The notes under the pieces: generated by a model
What the model was told of the DNA's origin: nothing
The model's database searches: none
What the model saw: only the letters and a program-made list of their open reading frames with translations
Made by a program: the position numbers and the translations under genes
Part shown: in pieces, positions 23,940-35,179 of the stretch
Layout of the letters: each line of letters starts with the position of its first letter
How positions within the stretch are numbered: position 1 is the first letter of the stretch
From: Vombatus ursinus
Taxonomy: Eukaryota > Chordata > Mammalia > Diprotodontia > Vombatidae
DNA: 64,000 nt
NCBI RefSeq assembly: GCF_900497805.2
Contig: NW_020954556.1
Coordinates: 62,860,937-62,924,936 of the forward strand
Reading direction: 5' to 3'

Positions 23940-24155
23940 GATCATGTGTAAGGAGCAGCAAGAAGTCCAGTTTAGCTGGGTTGTAGGATATGTGTATGGG
24001 TAAGTAAAGGTAGGATGGGGACAGGTGGTGAAGACCTTTCAATGCCAAACAGAAGAGTTTATATTTGATAATATCCATGAAAGGCCAATGTCCTAGAGGA
24101 AATAAAGAACTGTTGGAATTTATTGATTGAGGAGTGATATGGTCAGACCTGACCA
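23940..24155 (-). mobile_element. L2 LINE, antisense
   Basis: AGTCCAGTTTAGCTGGGTTG, GAAGACCTTTCAATGCCAAAC, GAGTTTATATTTGATAATATCC and GAGTGATATGGTCAGACC match antisense L2. It abuts the tail of the sense L2 at 23940, so the two L2s meet tail to tail. Confidence 0.72.
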
Positions 24156-25025
24156 TGATTAATGGGAACACATCCAAAGGAAGGTTTCCTTTAGGAAAAT
24201 ACTTCTGTGATATTTCATTAGGAATCCCACATCTTCCAGGAAAGAGGTGGGTGGAAAAGACAGTTTACCCCATTGGGTGCCATCCTACAGACAATCCCTG
24301 GGAAAATATGGAGAGAAATAGGGAGGGAGGCAGCAGGATAACTCTAATTATGAAAGGAGGCTGAATGAACACGGTAAAAGTTGGGTCCCAACAGAGTGGT
24401 GGAACCCTCACACAACAATCATAGTGTGTAATCCCCAAGAGAATATACCATAGGGTAACTCTTGGGAGGAGGCAAAGGTGATGAGAGTATACTCTGCTGA
24501 GTACACTAGGCAACACCCCTTCACCCTGGAGGAGGGGGAGAGCATAGCAATGAAACTGGGGAGAAATGAGACCATGGTAAAGCAGGTTCCAGCAGGAGAT
24601 CAGGCCCTTATGGTATCTTTCAGTGCAGGATTCAAAGAGGACTGAGAAGCTTTGGGGCAAGGTCAAAAGGAATGTGGCTCCTTCCTCTGGGTCCACACCC
24701 TAGGGAAAAGCCCAAGTAGTCTGTCATTTACCAAATGTGTATGACTTACCAAATGTATCACCTTAGACAAGTCAGAAAATTTGCCATAATTATAACTTGG
24801 AGTGCAATTGAATAAATATAAGAAAATGAGAGGGGGGAATTGGGAAAGGAAAGAGAAAGATAATTGGTTAGAGGACAGGAAGTCCAGAATGCTGTAGTGA
24901 CTACCTCACCTGATCCACTCTTTCAGGCAGACCCCAGAGTGCTTCACTTCACTCCCTATTCCTGAGTCATCTCAACAACCTCAACAGTGGCTTTGACATA
25001 GCAATGTGCATAGACACATAATAAA
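24156..25025. other. Unassigned stretch with a 143-codon open frame
   Basis: The minus strand has an open frame at 24696-24265 (143 codons). Its product is rich in leucine, proline and cysteine and has no motif I know; it starts MDPEEGATFLL. There is no splice-site support and no CpG enrichment. It is probably a chance frame in an unnamed repeat. Confidence 0.35.
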
Positions 25026-25029
25026 CAGT

Positions 25030-25400
25030 GAACCGAATGGAACTGAACAGATGCTTGGCATGGCTTCTAGTCTCTTTACCAATCTGGTCACCTTCCTTTG
25101 GATGTATTCCCATTAATCAATGTCCTTCCAAAATGTGGTGCCCAATATTGAATACAAAATTCCAGATGCAGTTGGACCTGAGCACTGAAGGCCTATTATG
25201 TCCTCTTTTTTGGACACTAGCTCTCACTGAAAGCTCAAACTCTGTTAACTTTCTCTGCTCACCACGACATGGGGTTCAGTTTGTAGTCCACTAAATCTTC
25301 CAGATCTTTCGCATGGGAGCTGTGGTATGGTCGTGCATCCTGCTCCTATATTTGTGTAGTTAATTCTTTAGTTGCCCCATGGCACTGCTGACTGGTTTTG
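25030..25400 (-). mobile_element. L3/CR1 LINE 3' half, antisense
   Basis: TCAATGTCCTTCCAAAATGTGG, CAATATTGAATACAAAATTCC, CAGATGCAGTTGGACCTGAG and TTTGTAGTCCACTAAATCTTCC are the antisense CR1/L3 reverse-transcriptase end. Confidence 0.85.
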
Positions 25401-25974
25401 GCTTCATGGTCTGAAGTGAAGGAAGGCCTCCCGCCTCTCTCTAACTCTTCAGCTACAAAGGCTGCACATTTCCTATTCAGCCTTCCCCCCACCCCCTCCC
25501 CAGTGCCTCTGAGCACTATATCACCATGGAAACAGATTGTGGACTGGAGGAGATGCCATTAAATCCTATTAGACTTGCAATCATTCCAGCAAAATCTGCA
25601 GAGCAATTTGGACTTTGTTGTCCACAGCACCCTGCCTTGAGCCTACCTTTTTACTTCCATTCCATTCAACTTAACCCCATAAAGTATTTATGCCATCTAA
25701 TTCCTCTACCATCACCCCTGTTGTTTGGGCTTGTATGGTCCTGCCTAAATCCCTGCTCTACATTGAAGGATTCTAGCTTAATCTCCACCAAATTAATTTT
25801 AGCATAAGAATGAGCCTGTGTGCTCCTAGATCAATACTATGCACACAAAAGGGAACAAAATATGTCTATCTAATGGACTAATTGGGTTGATTTCAGAATT
25901 GTTTTTTCTAACGTTAAATGGCTCTGTATATCTATATATTTGCTGTAAAAGAAAATTATAATTAAAATATTGGT

Positions 25975-26110
25975 CATATTCATTCACTTAACAAACACCC
26001 ACCAAATTTCTACTGTGTGCTGAGCCCTGTGCTTGTTAATGGGAAAACAAAGAATCGAGAAAAGACGTGCTCCTTACCCCTACGGATATCACAGTCTACT
26101 GGGGAGTAGG
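25975..26110 (-). mobile_element. L2 LINE tail, antisense
   Basis: ATTCATTCACTTAACAAACA, CTACTGTGTGCTGAGCCCTGTGC and ACGGATATCACAGTCTACTGGGG follow the antisense L2 tail order. Confidence 0.7.
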
Positions 26111-26224
26111 GCAAAAAGTGAAAAACCATCCTATATCTAAAATCCATACCAGATAGTACGTGATAAGAACACCAGAGCGGTGCAAATAAAGTGCCCTATG
26201 AGGTCCAAGGGGAAGAATGCAGGG

Positions 26225-26475
26225 ACAATATAGTAGAAAGAACCCTGAACTTGGTCTAAGGTTCTGCCAAGGAGTCATTGTGTGATCTCTGGCAAGTCAT
26301 TTGCCCTCCCTTCCTCCTCTGAGCCACAAAGAGAATTGTACAAGATGACCTCTAAGACTTTGGCAAGCTCTAACATTTTACAATTCTGTGAAGTGATGTT
26401 CCCTCTCAGAACTTCAGACTTTCTCATGTATAAGACAGAGATGACAACAACTCTAGCATTGCCTCCCACATAGGG
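26225..26475 (+). repeat. MIR-type SINE fossils
   Basis: GTGTGATCTCTGGCAAGTCA, GACCTCTAAGACTTTGGCAAGCTC (to 26390) and a second piece with AGACAGAGATGACAACAACTCTAGC near 26440. Confidence 0.7.
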
Positions 26476-26799
26476 TTATTGTGAGGAAACACCTCAACAC
26501 TCCAGGGATCTTTGACTTCAATGGGTGTGGCTGCTTCCTCCACTGAAGCAGACAGAGCATCTGTCATTTAGTAGACAGTCTTCCTGATTTGCTGTAGTTA
26601 GAGAAAACAATAAACATCATCTGGTGGCCCCTAAGTCATCATATTTTTTGACTTCCCTGTAGTTTTTGGCATCGCTGACCACTGTCCTCTCCTTAACACT
26701 CTCTCCACCCTTGGCTTCCATGACAATGTTTTCCCTTGGTTCTCCTGCATGTTTAACTGCTCCTTCTCAATAGCTTTTGCTGGATAACGATAGTAACTG

Positions 26800-26883
26800 T
26801 TCACATATGTATATACATATGTATGTATATATGTATGTATGTATTTATGTATGTATATATGTACACATGTATATGTAAATACA
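26800..26883. repeat. Microsatellite (GTAT/ATGT)n
   Basis: Imperfect ATGTATGTATATATGTATGT units. Confidence 0.93.
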
Positions 26884-27115
26884 CTAGGGTATTCCAAAAG
26901 TCTAAATGCAGTTTTAAGTTACTAAAGCTTAACTGTATGTTTTAAGACTTACAAAGTGCTTTACTTACATGATTCTCACTTAATCTTCACCACAACACTG
27001 TAAAGTGCTTCATGTCTCTTATTATCCCCACTTCAGTGACATATCTAATAAGTGAAGGAGGTGGGATTTGAAGCCAGATCTCCTCTGAATCAAGTACTCT
27101 TTCCACTATATATAT
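26884..27115 (+). repeat. Mariner MITE remnant followed by MIR
   Basis: AGGGTATTCCAAAAGTCTAAATGCAG resembles the mariner MITE end at 20.4 kb. From 26940 a MIR runs through ACAAAGTGCTTTACTTACATG, CCCACTTCAGTGACATATC and AAGCCAGATCTCCTC. A TA run closes it at 27106-27120. Confidence 0.65.
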
Positions 27116-28539
27116 ATACAGTCTTGTGCCATAGTTATTATTATATGATGAAACCATCCTTCCATCATCAAATGAAAACATTAGATCATCAATCTTATCT
27201 GTTCCCCAAGCTTGCGAGTCCCCCAAGGCTGAGCCTTGGACTTTCTTCTCTCTTCATTCTTTCTTTATTATCTCATCTTCTCCTATGGGTTGAATGATCA
27301 CCTCTACACAGAAGACTACTATCTATCCAACCCTAATTTCTCTACTAAACCCCAGTCTGGCACTGTTGACTGCCTGTTAGACATTTTCAGATGTCCTTAT
27401 GTTCAGTATGGAACCTGTAATGGTTGGAATGCAAGACTTGGTGCCAGGAAGACCTGAGTTTGATCCTTCCTTTGCCACTAGTTTTGTGACTACTGACAAA
27501 TCACTTAATGTCTCTAAGGATAAACTAAAGACTGCTTAGACTGGAATTTAAGATCAGCCAAGATCTGGCTTCAATACCTTTCTAGTCTTATTTCTCAATA
27601 TTCTCCTGTATGCAGTTTATATGTCTGGACTTCCAGACCATTTAGACTAGTATTTGCTCCCAATTCTCATCCTACATTCTACTGCCACTAAACATTCACA
27701 CACATACACTGTCTTCCAAGCCTGTAATACATTTCTACCTCATCTCTACCTATTGAACTATTTCTCTTCTTTCTGGACCAAGCTCAAGGACTACCTCCTC
27801 CATAATGCCTTCTCTGATTCCCCCAGTTAAAAGTATACAAGTACTATGCAAAATAAAAACTACGCCACATTGTCTAAGTGACTTTGAGCTCCTCAAATTT
27901 TTCCCTAGAATTTTTTCCAGATCTCTCTCTAGCCCTATCACACTGAACCTAGTATGATTTATATCAATGGGCCCATTTTATTCCCTCCACCCCCACACTA
28001 GTAGATAGTCAATTTCTTTAGGGCAGGAATCTTTTGAACTTCTCCTTCCTTGAATCCCTAGCACCTGGCACATAGGTGCCTAGTAATTGTTTGCTGAGTT
28101 GAACTGAACTGAACTTTGGTGATAACATTCTCTCTACTTTGCTCAGCTCATCCTCAGACAACACACACATAATCCATCACTAGACCAGCACTCACCACCT
28201 TTATTTAGTAAACCCTGCCAAAGCTTACATTTTGCTAGCATGACTTTTGAGGCCTAGAGTTAACTCTGTGCCATGAAAGAACATTACTGCAAGGTTGAGA
28301 AGAAAGCATTAAGTGTAAAATACAATATACATGTGAACCATCATTACTATAATTTATTTCTGCCCTCTATCTCTTTGACCTCTCTGGACATTTTGACACT
28401 TTTGATTACCTACTCTTTCTAGGTGTCCCTCCTCTCCTGCTTGTGTGACACTGATGTCCCTTGCTTCTCTCTTCTTTTCTCTAATAGCAACTTCTCTGTT
28501 TCCTTTTCTGATTCTTTTAATGCGGTCTCCATATCACCA

Positions 28540-28700
28540 CAGGATCATAAGATTTTAGAGATAGAAGTCCAGTCCCTTCATTTTACAGATGAAGGAACCA
28601 AGGTCCAGAGATGATAAATGGCCTAAGGTCATGCAGAAAGTAAGTAGCACAGCCAGGATTCAAACTCAAATTCTCTGACTCCTAATCTAGTTATCATTCT
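28540..28700. repeat. MIR-type SINE fossil
   Basis: CAGTCCCTTCATTTTACAGATG, AAGGAACCAAGGTCCAGAGATG and AGCCAGGATTCAAACTCAAATTC follow the usual order. A pyrimidine-rich L2-like piece lies just upstream (28360-28530). Confidence 0.75.
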
Positions 28701-29094
28701 AGTATATTTCATTTAGAATTCAACAGAAAAATTATCACTCTGGCAGTAGTCACAAGTATCACATCAATTTCATTTATTAAAAGTGTAATTGTTTTGTTCA
28801 TTTTAATTAAAAATGTTCTATATAAGTAGTTTTCATTTTACTGTGTATAAAATCAGATGAAGAAGCTTAATCAGATGTGATTAAGATGCTAACACTGGGT
28901 AAAGAGCTCAGAGTTTATTTTCAGGTCTATTTTGTTGAAAAATGAAAAATGAACTTGTTTTTAAGGCTAAATTTCACCCTCAAACTTTATCCTCACATCC
29001 TTTTTCTTTAGTCTGGACTTGTGATTTCATTAGAAGGTGAAATTTCCCATGAGGAAACTTCCTCTACTAATGCAGATCAGAAATTAATCTGTGA

Positions 29095-29205
29095 TTCAGG
29101 GAATTGAGAAGTTAAGTGACTTACCTAGGGTTATATAGCTAGTGAGTGTCAGAGGTTAACTTACACTCAGGTCTTCCTAACTTTGTACTTTTCTCACTCT
29201 TTGCC
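29095..29205 (-). mobile_element. SINE or MIR fragment with CORE-like block
   Basis: GAGAAGTTAAGTGACTTACC, TATATAGCTAGTGAGTGTCAG and CAGGTCTTCCTAACTTTG, in the order of antisense tRNA-like SINEs. An L2-like tail (CATAGTAAACGCTTAATAAATGC) follows at 29265-29310. Confidence 0.65.
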
Positions 29206-29397
29206 ACTATCATCATAAAATATGTTTCTAATTTTTACTTAAATGCAATAACATACGTAAAGCACTATAGTGCCTAACACATAGTAAACGCTTAATAAAT
29301 GCTTGTTGACTGATTACTACCTCAAGTAACATAATATAATGCAAAGTAATGATGAATCTTCCACAAGGATGCTCTTTGACAAATAATAAGAATAGCT

Positions 29398-29456
29398 AGC
29401 ATATATATAATATATACATATATACACACACACACATATATATATGTATATGTAGT
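29398..29456. repeat. Microsatellite (TA/CA)n
   Basis: ATATATATAATATATACATA, CACACACACAC and TATATATGTATATG units. Confidence 0.93.
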
Positions 29457-29629
29457 ACCTTAAGGTTTGCTGTTTCTTCATTTGTAAAAGAGGAAGATAA
29501 TCCCTATCCAGTTGTGAGGGTCAAATGAGATAATGGCTGTGACAACATTTTGTAAACCATACAGCACTATATATATGGTACTGGACGCTACATTGAACCC
29601 TGTATTATATGCTCCCAATTCAACCTTGA

Positions 29630-30190
29630 CACAGATTCTAAATCGATATTTCTAAAGCACAAGTGTGACTATGCTCCCCGCCCTGCCAAAGAAGCTTCAA
29701 TGGCTCCCCATTGCTTCTGTTGTTCGGCATTTAAAGCCTTTTAAAGATAGGCTCCACCCTCTCAGTCCAAACTGATTTCCCAGTATGTCTCCTCACGTGC
29801 TCTTTGCGCTCTTAGTTCTGGCCTAATTGGCCTGCTTGTTGCTCCCTGCTTCTCCCGCCGGTGTAGTCTCTTATGCCCAGAGTGCTCCACTTCCTCACCT
29901 CCACCACTTGGAGGCCCTAGTTCCTTTCAAGGGCTCAAGACATGGATTCAAGACATCTTCTACACGTGAGGCCTTTCTTGACCCCCCAATTGGTGGTGCT
30001 CCCCATAAAAATCACTTTTTATTTACTTTGTATATACCTATTCATGATAAGTGTGTAGTTATCACAAATAAGTAAACAGAATATAAGCTTTCTGAGGGAA
30101 GGTGTTATTTCATTTTTATCTTTGTATCACCAATACTCAGCACAGTGTACACATAGAAGGAATGTAATAAATGCTCACTGAATGGAATGG
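29630..30190 (+). mobile_element. L2 LINE C-terminus and tail
   Basis: GACACAGATTCTAAATCG, AATGGCTCCCCATTGCTTC, GGCATTTAAAGCCTTTTAAAG and the tail CACCAATACTCAGCACAGTG, AATGTAATAAATGCTCACTG are sense L2. An 82-codon open frame here (29827-30075) is chance. Confidence 0.8.
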
Positions 30191-30199
30191 AATGGAATT

Positions 30200-30425
30200 A
30201 TGTAGTGGCTAGAAAACGGTTCTCAGAGTCAAGAAGACCTGGGTTCAAGTCCTACCTCTGACATCACACTTATGGGCAGCATGACCTATGACAAATCATT
30301 TTAACTCTCAATGAGCCAGGCAACTCTCTAAAGCTATAAATTACAGCACAGATGTCAAACTACATAGAGGGGATTTCTCCACTTGGAATTCCCAACAACA
30401 GTGACATCACAGGTCTGGACCCCTC
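30200..30425 (+). mobile_element. tRNA-like SINE of a second family
   Basis: GTGGCTAGAAAACGGTTCTC, AGTCAAGAAGACCTGGGTTC, GGCAACTCTCTAAAGCTATAAATTACAG and GGAATTCCCAACAACAGTGAC. The extended 3' part (CTCTCTAAAG...ATTACAG) recurs at 38645-38740, defining a shared SINE family. Confidence 0.7.
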
Positions 30426-30564
30426 ACTCTCAAAAAAATCTTCTACTATGTCCTGTCTCCATTGCCTCATAACAAAGAGGTGACCTTAAGTTCTTAAGGT
30501 CTTGCCAACAACGGGCAAATTTTGGCAGGTCCTGGCGGAGGTTGGAAAGATATAGAACCAAGTT

Positions 30565-30660
30565 GAATTAACAAATATTTATTAAGTGCTTACTATGTGC
30601 CAAGCACTGTACTAAGAGCTACATGAAGAATAATTCATTGGACCCCTACTGTATTCCAAT
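30565..30660 (-). mobile_element. L2 LINE tail, antisense
   Basis: TTAACAAATATTTATTAAGTGC, TTACTATGTGCCAAGCACTGTAC. Confidence 0.8.
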
Positions 30661-31073
30661 CAGATATTGCATAAATCATATAGGGATAGATAGGTTCTTA
30701 TAGTGGACCTCAAACTATAACATAATGAATGTAGTGAACACTGCAAGTCATGAGGCTCACTTGTGCAACCACAAGAACGCTGAGAAAGACAACCCCACTC
30801 TATTTTATTCAAATTCCATGTCCAAACCCAGAATGGGCAGGATGCCTTGATGCTTTGGAAAGTCTTCCAATTTATTTTTGTACCTCTGGACCATTCTCTT
30901 TTGTCCAACATGACCATCTTATGACCACTTAGTCAGTAGAGATGCCCCATGTTTCACCCAATCTGTGATAAACCCCCCCACCCTGCTAATTTGTCATTTT
31001 TGGCCCACAAGAGCAAGATCTATTAACCAATGAGATTCTGTATTTTGCCATGCCTTTTTTGCATATTTGGGTG

Positions 31074-31234
31074 TCATGGAATGTAAGAGATGGATGGGAG
31101 CTCAGAGATATCCAGTACAACTCGAGCCTAAACAAAACCTTTTCTATAATATTCCTGACAATGTTCATCTAATTTTTGTTTGAAGACATCCAAAGAGAAG
31201 GAACCCATTACTTCTCTAGGAATCCCAACCCACT
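31074..31234 (-). repeat. 161-bp duplicated CR1/L3 segment, copy 1
   Basis: Matches 31863-32023 at about 155 of 161 bases (six differences, no indel) in the same orientation, 789 bp apart. The sequence is a piece of antisense L3/CR1 (TGTAAGAGATGGATGGGAGC through TTCTCTAGGAATCCCAAC). Sequence on both outer sides differs. Confidence 0.93.
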
Positions 31235-31862
31235 ATAAAAACAACGTACTAGAAGAAAGGGGCATCTCAGATTGTGATGAAGATCTGAATTAGAGGGAAC
31301 AATGGACCCTTTAATAAAGTACTCTTGGCGCCAAGCTCTGCCTCCATCTCTTTTATTGTAGGTTGGACAATTTTAATCCCCATAGCTAGAAATACAAAAA
31401 GAAGCAAAAATAATGGCAGAGCTTATCCTCAAGGAACTGACATTATAATGGAGGAAGAAAACACCTAAAAGGAAGGCTAACAGGGGCAAGGAGACCAGTA
31501 AAGAGTGAAAATGGTTGGCTCTGCCCTTTCTTAGAATGGAAGTTTTAGGAGGAAATGACTAATCAGAGGAAGGGGCTGCAGGGGCAGAGATCTTCCAGGA
31601 TGAGAAAGCTGCTGAGGCATGATGGAGAAAGAAGTCTAGAGAGTGAGGAGCAGAGACTAGAGAGGAATGAAGAAGTGAACATAGGTGGTCTGGGCCCTTC
31701 CTCCAACTAGAGATTCCAGAAGGAACTAACCAGAAGAAAGAGCCATGGGGGCTGAGAAATCTTCCAGAGTGAGAAGGCTGTCAGAGAATGGTGGATCAGG
31801 CATTGAGCCCAGAGAAGGAGTGGATCTTAGGATGGGTCCTGGGTCATTGTCTGAAGATAGAA
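31235..31862. other. 628-bp spacer between the duplicated segments
   Basis: No gene. It contains a short sequence similar to an L2 tail (GAAATACAAAAAGAAGC, TCAAGGAACTGACATTATAATGG) and purine-rich stretches. It may have arrived with the duplication. Confidence 0.55.
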
Positions 31863-32770
31863 TCATGGAATGTAAGAGATGGATGGGAGCTCAGAGATAT
31901 CCAGTCCAACCCGTGCCTAAACAAAACCTTTTCTATAATATTCCTGACAATGTTCATCTAATTTTTGTTTGAAGACATCCAAAGAGAAGGAACCCATTAC
32001 TTCTCCAGGAATCCCAGTCCACTTTTTGACATATCAAACCTGAATTTATCCTTTATAACTTCTATCTAATTCTCCTTTCCTGCTCTCTGTGACCAAAGAG
32101 AACATGTCTGATCCTTTTTTCCACATAAAATCTTTCAAATATTTTAAGACAACTTAATTTCTCCCTTATGGAAGTATTTTCTTTTTCAGGCTAAACATTC
32201 TAAGATCCTTCAATCAGCCGTCTTCTAGCATGTTCTCCAGGACCTTTACCATCGTGTTTGCTCTCCTTTGAACTTTCTCCAGCTTATTAATGTCCTTCCT
32301 AAAAAGTTAAGCACAGAACCAAACATAGTATGTTAGATATGGTCTGACCGGGGCCAAGTACAGAATTCCTACCACATCGCTTGTCTATGACAATTACACT
32401 TCTTTTAATTCAGCCTCAGCTCACATACGAATTGAGTTTGTAGTCCACGAAGTCCTGAAGACTGTTTTTAGATGCATTGTTGCCTACCCTCCCCCACCTT
32501 GCACTTGAGAAGTTGATATTTGGAAGCTTAGCATAAGATTTTACATGATCCCTGTCAGACTTTGCCCTATTATATTCAGCCAAATGTTTCAAGTACATTT
32601 ACTGGATCTCTGTTAGATTATGCCTTTTTGATTTGGCCAAATGTTTTGGCCTATAAAGACCTTTTTTGGATATTGCCATCCTGTGTGTTAGCCAACCCTC
32701 TCAGCTTTATGTCATCTATAAATTTAAGAAGTATGCTATTTATATGCTCATCCAAGTAACTGATAAACGT
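31863..32770 (-). mobile_element. L3/CR1 LINE 3' half, antisense (includes duplicate copy 2)
   Basis: After the 161-bp duplicated part (31863-32023), the sequence continues along antisense CR1/L3: CAGGCTAAACATTCTAAGATCC, GAACTTTCTCCAGCTTATTAATG, ATATGGTCTGACCGGGGCCAAG, GAGTTTGTAGTCCACGAAG and ACTGATAAACGTGCTGATC. Copy 2 is therefore the parent and copy 1 is the derived segment. Confidence 0.86.
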
Positions 32771-33690
32771 GCTGATCTCTGGGCCTCAGTTTTTCCTTCT
32801 ATACAATGAGATAGTTAGGATAGGTTTTTTTTTAACCTATTTGCTACTCAGAATATGATCATGCAACCCTATTTCTCCCAATTCCTACCACTAGTAATAA
32901 CAATAAATCACCTTTCTATAGATGCAATCTGACTCCCAACCAAACTGGGTAGGGAAGAGGAAGCAATGTGCTACATAGTCTCTCAAGAACATGACTGAAT
33001 TGGGGTGGAGATGGAGGTGGAAAATGCAGATGTGATCTTACATGACTACATGAAGAGTAGAGTTAGTATGAGAGCTTTGTGGTTCCCTTTAGGCAAAGTT
33101 GGCTTCTCAACATGTCCTTGATCTCCAATTTGCTTCCCTAGAGACTTCTGGGAATTTCCTTTGGGTGAGAAAAGGTTCTTATTCTTGACTGGGAACAAGA
33201 TCTCATCTTGCTCCCATCCAAGAAGTTAATTTACTTTTGTGTATTTTCTAATATATTCTAATCTGCAGAAGTTGTTACATTTTTGGTTTTTTTATCTGCT
33301 TAGATAAATAGGTTTATTCAGTACTCACTTGTATGATGTTCTTTTGTGTAAATAGCATTTCGTGGGAAGGAATCAAGTGTGTGGGTATAAGCTTGGGATA
33401 TCTTTTCCATTTAAGGGATAGAAACCATGGAAACTAGTATTTTTTTCTTTTGAACCCCCCCCCCCCAAAACATGCCACTAGAACAGCAATATTTGGGGGT
33501 GGGGTGGGGCAGATAGATATTATTACTGTCTGTTATCCCTCTTTCTCTCAAAGGATAACCCTTCTCCTGTTTTGTTCCAAGCAGGAATCTTAGTCTCCCG
33601 TGGAGAGGAGCAGGCAGTTTTCCAGAGATATCTATTAGTACCTCTCTAAGAACCTGTGAGACTTTCTTTGTAGACTTATCCATCATATAC
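32770..33690. other. Unassigned stretch
   Basis: No gene or named repeat recognised. A C-run of about 13 bases lies near 33455 (AACCCCCCCC...). The 91-codon minus-strand frame (33686-33411) has no known motif. Confidence 0.4.
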
Positions 33691-33699
33691 TGGCAGCAC

Positions 33700-33940
33700 C
33701 TACCTACATACGGCTTTATAGTTATAAAGACCTTTACATATGTTATCTGATTAGATCTTCAAAATCTCCCTGGGAAGCAGATAGCATTAAATATCATTAT
33801 CCATACTTCACAGATGAGAAAAGTGAAGTTTTGATGGAGAAATGATTTGACCAAGGTCATCCAGGTACTAAACTATGGGATGAAAGATAGAAAGCCAGTT
33901 CACACTAAGGAGCTATTCATGATACTTTAGACTTCCCAGT
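33700..33940 (+). repeat. MIR SINE fossil
   Basis: TATAAAGACCTTTACATATGTTATC, ATCATTATCCATACTTCACAG, GATGAGAAAAGTGAAG and CCAAGGTCATCCAGG follow the MIR order. Confidence 0.82.
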
Positions 33941-34394
33941 GGTACATGCATTTGCTATACCCTCTCCATAAGTGTCTACTATCACATTAAAAAGATCCAT
34001 TCTTCAAAGTCTGGATATACATGTCAGTTAAAAAGTTTTATTTATACCATAGCTTAGAGAGAGGTTAATCAAATAACAGTATTCCTCTATTATCCAAGGA
34101 AGTGTCCTTCTCTGTCCTGATAAACCATAATATAGAGTATCAAGAAAAAATGAGAGATAACAATGAGTATTACAAGTTGTTTGAGATGGCCTTAAGATAG
34201 TTTATTGTTTTTAGGAAGAGGAACCGGGACTTGCTAATCTGAATGTGCACTGGGACTTGTGACAAAGTGCATCTTCTTTCTCTGTGAACCAATCTTGCAA
34301 AATAATTGAGGCAAAAGGAAAATTAGAGAAGTGAGATGTGCCTGCTCACTTATGCTTAAATGGAAGCTGTTTTAAAGATGGAATCACTTTTTTT

Positions 34395-34915
34395 TACGTT
34401 ATTTTTTCTGGCTGATTTTTAATTTTGAAAACATTTTTAATTTAATTTTTTCTCAATTACATGTAAACAAAAATTTTTAACATTTTAATTTTGAGTTCCA
34501 AATTCCCTCCCTCTCTTCCTCCCTGGAGAAGGCAAACAATTTGATATAGATTATACATATGCAGTCATGAAAAATAATTTCATATTAGCCATGTTGCAAA
34601 AGAAAGCATAGACAAAAAAAAACCCAAGAATGATAAAGAAAGTTTAAAAATCAGGCTTCAATCTGCATTCAGACTCCATCAGTTCTTTCTCTGGAGGTGG
34701 ATAGCATTTTTCATTGTAAATCCTTCAGAACTGTCTTGGATCATTGTATTTCTGAGAATAGCTAAATCATTCACAGTTTTATTGTATAAAATAGCTGTTG
34801 CTGTGTACAATGTTCTCTTGGTTCTGCTCAGTTTATTTTGCATCAATTCATGTAAGTCTTCTCAGGTTTTCCTGAAAACATCCTGCTTGTCATTTCTTAC
34901 AGCACAATAGTAGAA
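34395..34915 (-). mobile_element. L1 LINE 3' UTR, antisense, 5'-truncated
   Basis: Matches the antisense L1 at 21.2-21.6 kb: TGAGTTCCAAATTCCCTCCCTC, AGGCAAACAATTTGATATAG, CATTCAGACTCCATCAGTTC, GCTGTGTACAATGTTCTC (near 34800). It ends abruptly at TCTTACAGCACAATAGTA. Confidence 0.9.
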
Positions 34916-34974
34916 GGGATAACTCTTGTGGAGAAGACAATACAGGGCTCCTCCCTTTGCTTCCATACTAGAAT

Positions 34975-35170
34975 CAAGGCGTGTCAGAGCTGGAAAGGAA
35001 CCCAAGATCATCTAGTCCAATTCCTTCGGCTCAGGAAACTGAGGCCTAGAGTGTGGGGAAAAAACTTGCTCAAGGTAACACAGTGAATCAGTAGTGGAGT
35101 TAGGACTAGAATTAATGCCTCCTATTCCCCAAGCCAGGGTTTTCCTCACCACTCCAAGCTGACTCCTACT
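34975..35170. repeat. MIR-type SINE fossil
   Basis: GTGTCAGAGCTGGAAAGGAACC, CATCTAGTCCAATTCC, AAACTGAGGCCTAGAGTGTG and GTAACACAGTGAATCAGTAG. Confidence 0.75.
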
Positions 35171-35179
35171 TCTTTTTTA

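Larger units (their letters stand above)
20268..23940 (+). mobile_element. L2 LINE 3' end, split by nested insertions
   Basis: Sense L2 pieces: 20268-20352 (CTGACTATGTTACACCCCTACTC), 20785-21139 (TTTGGCATTTAATGTCCTTC through CCTAGGGACTGTC) and 23846-23940 (CCCTAGCACTTAACATGG, TGCCTGGCACATAGTAGGC, ACAAATGTTTATTGG). They are in correct order with nothing missing at the joins, so one L2 has been interrupted first by a mariner MITE carrying SINEs and separately by an L1. Confidence 0.87.
26600..28110 (+). mobile_element. L2 LINE, RT to 3' end, split by other repeats
   Basis: 26640-26790 carries the reverse-transcriptase segment (GGCATCGCTGACCACTGTCC). 27190-27415 continues it, with FSLHSFFII-like and YTEDYYLSNP peptides. 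27540-28105 is the C-terminus and tail, ending CCTAGCACCTGGCACATAGG and AATTGTTTGCTGAG. It is interrupted by a GTAT microsatellite (26800-26880), mariner-like and MIR pieces (26885-27110), and another MIR (27418-27535). Confidence 0.78.
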
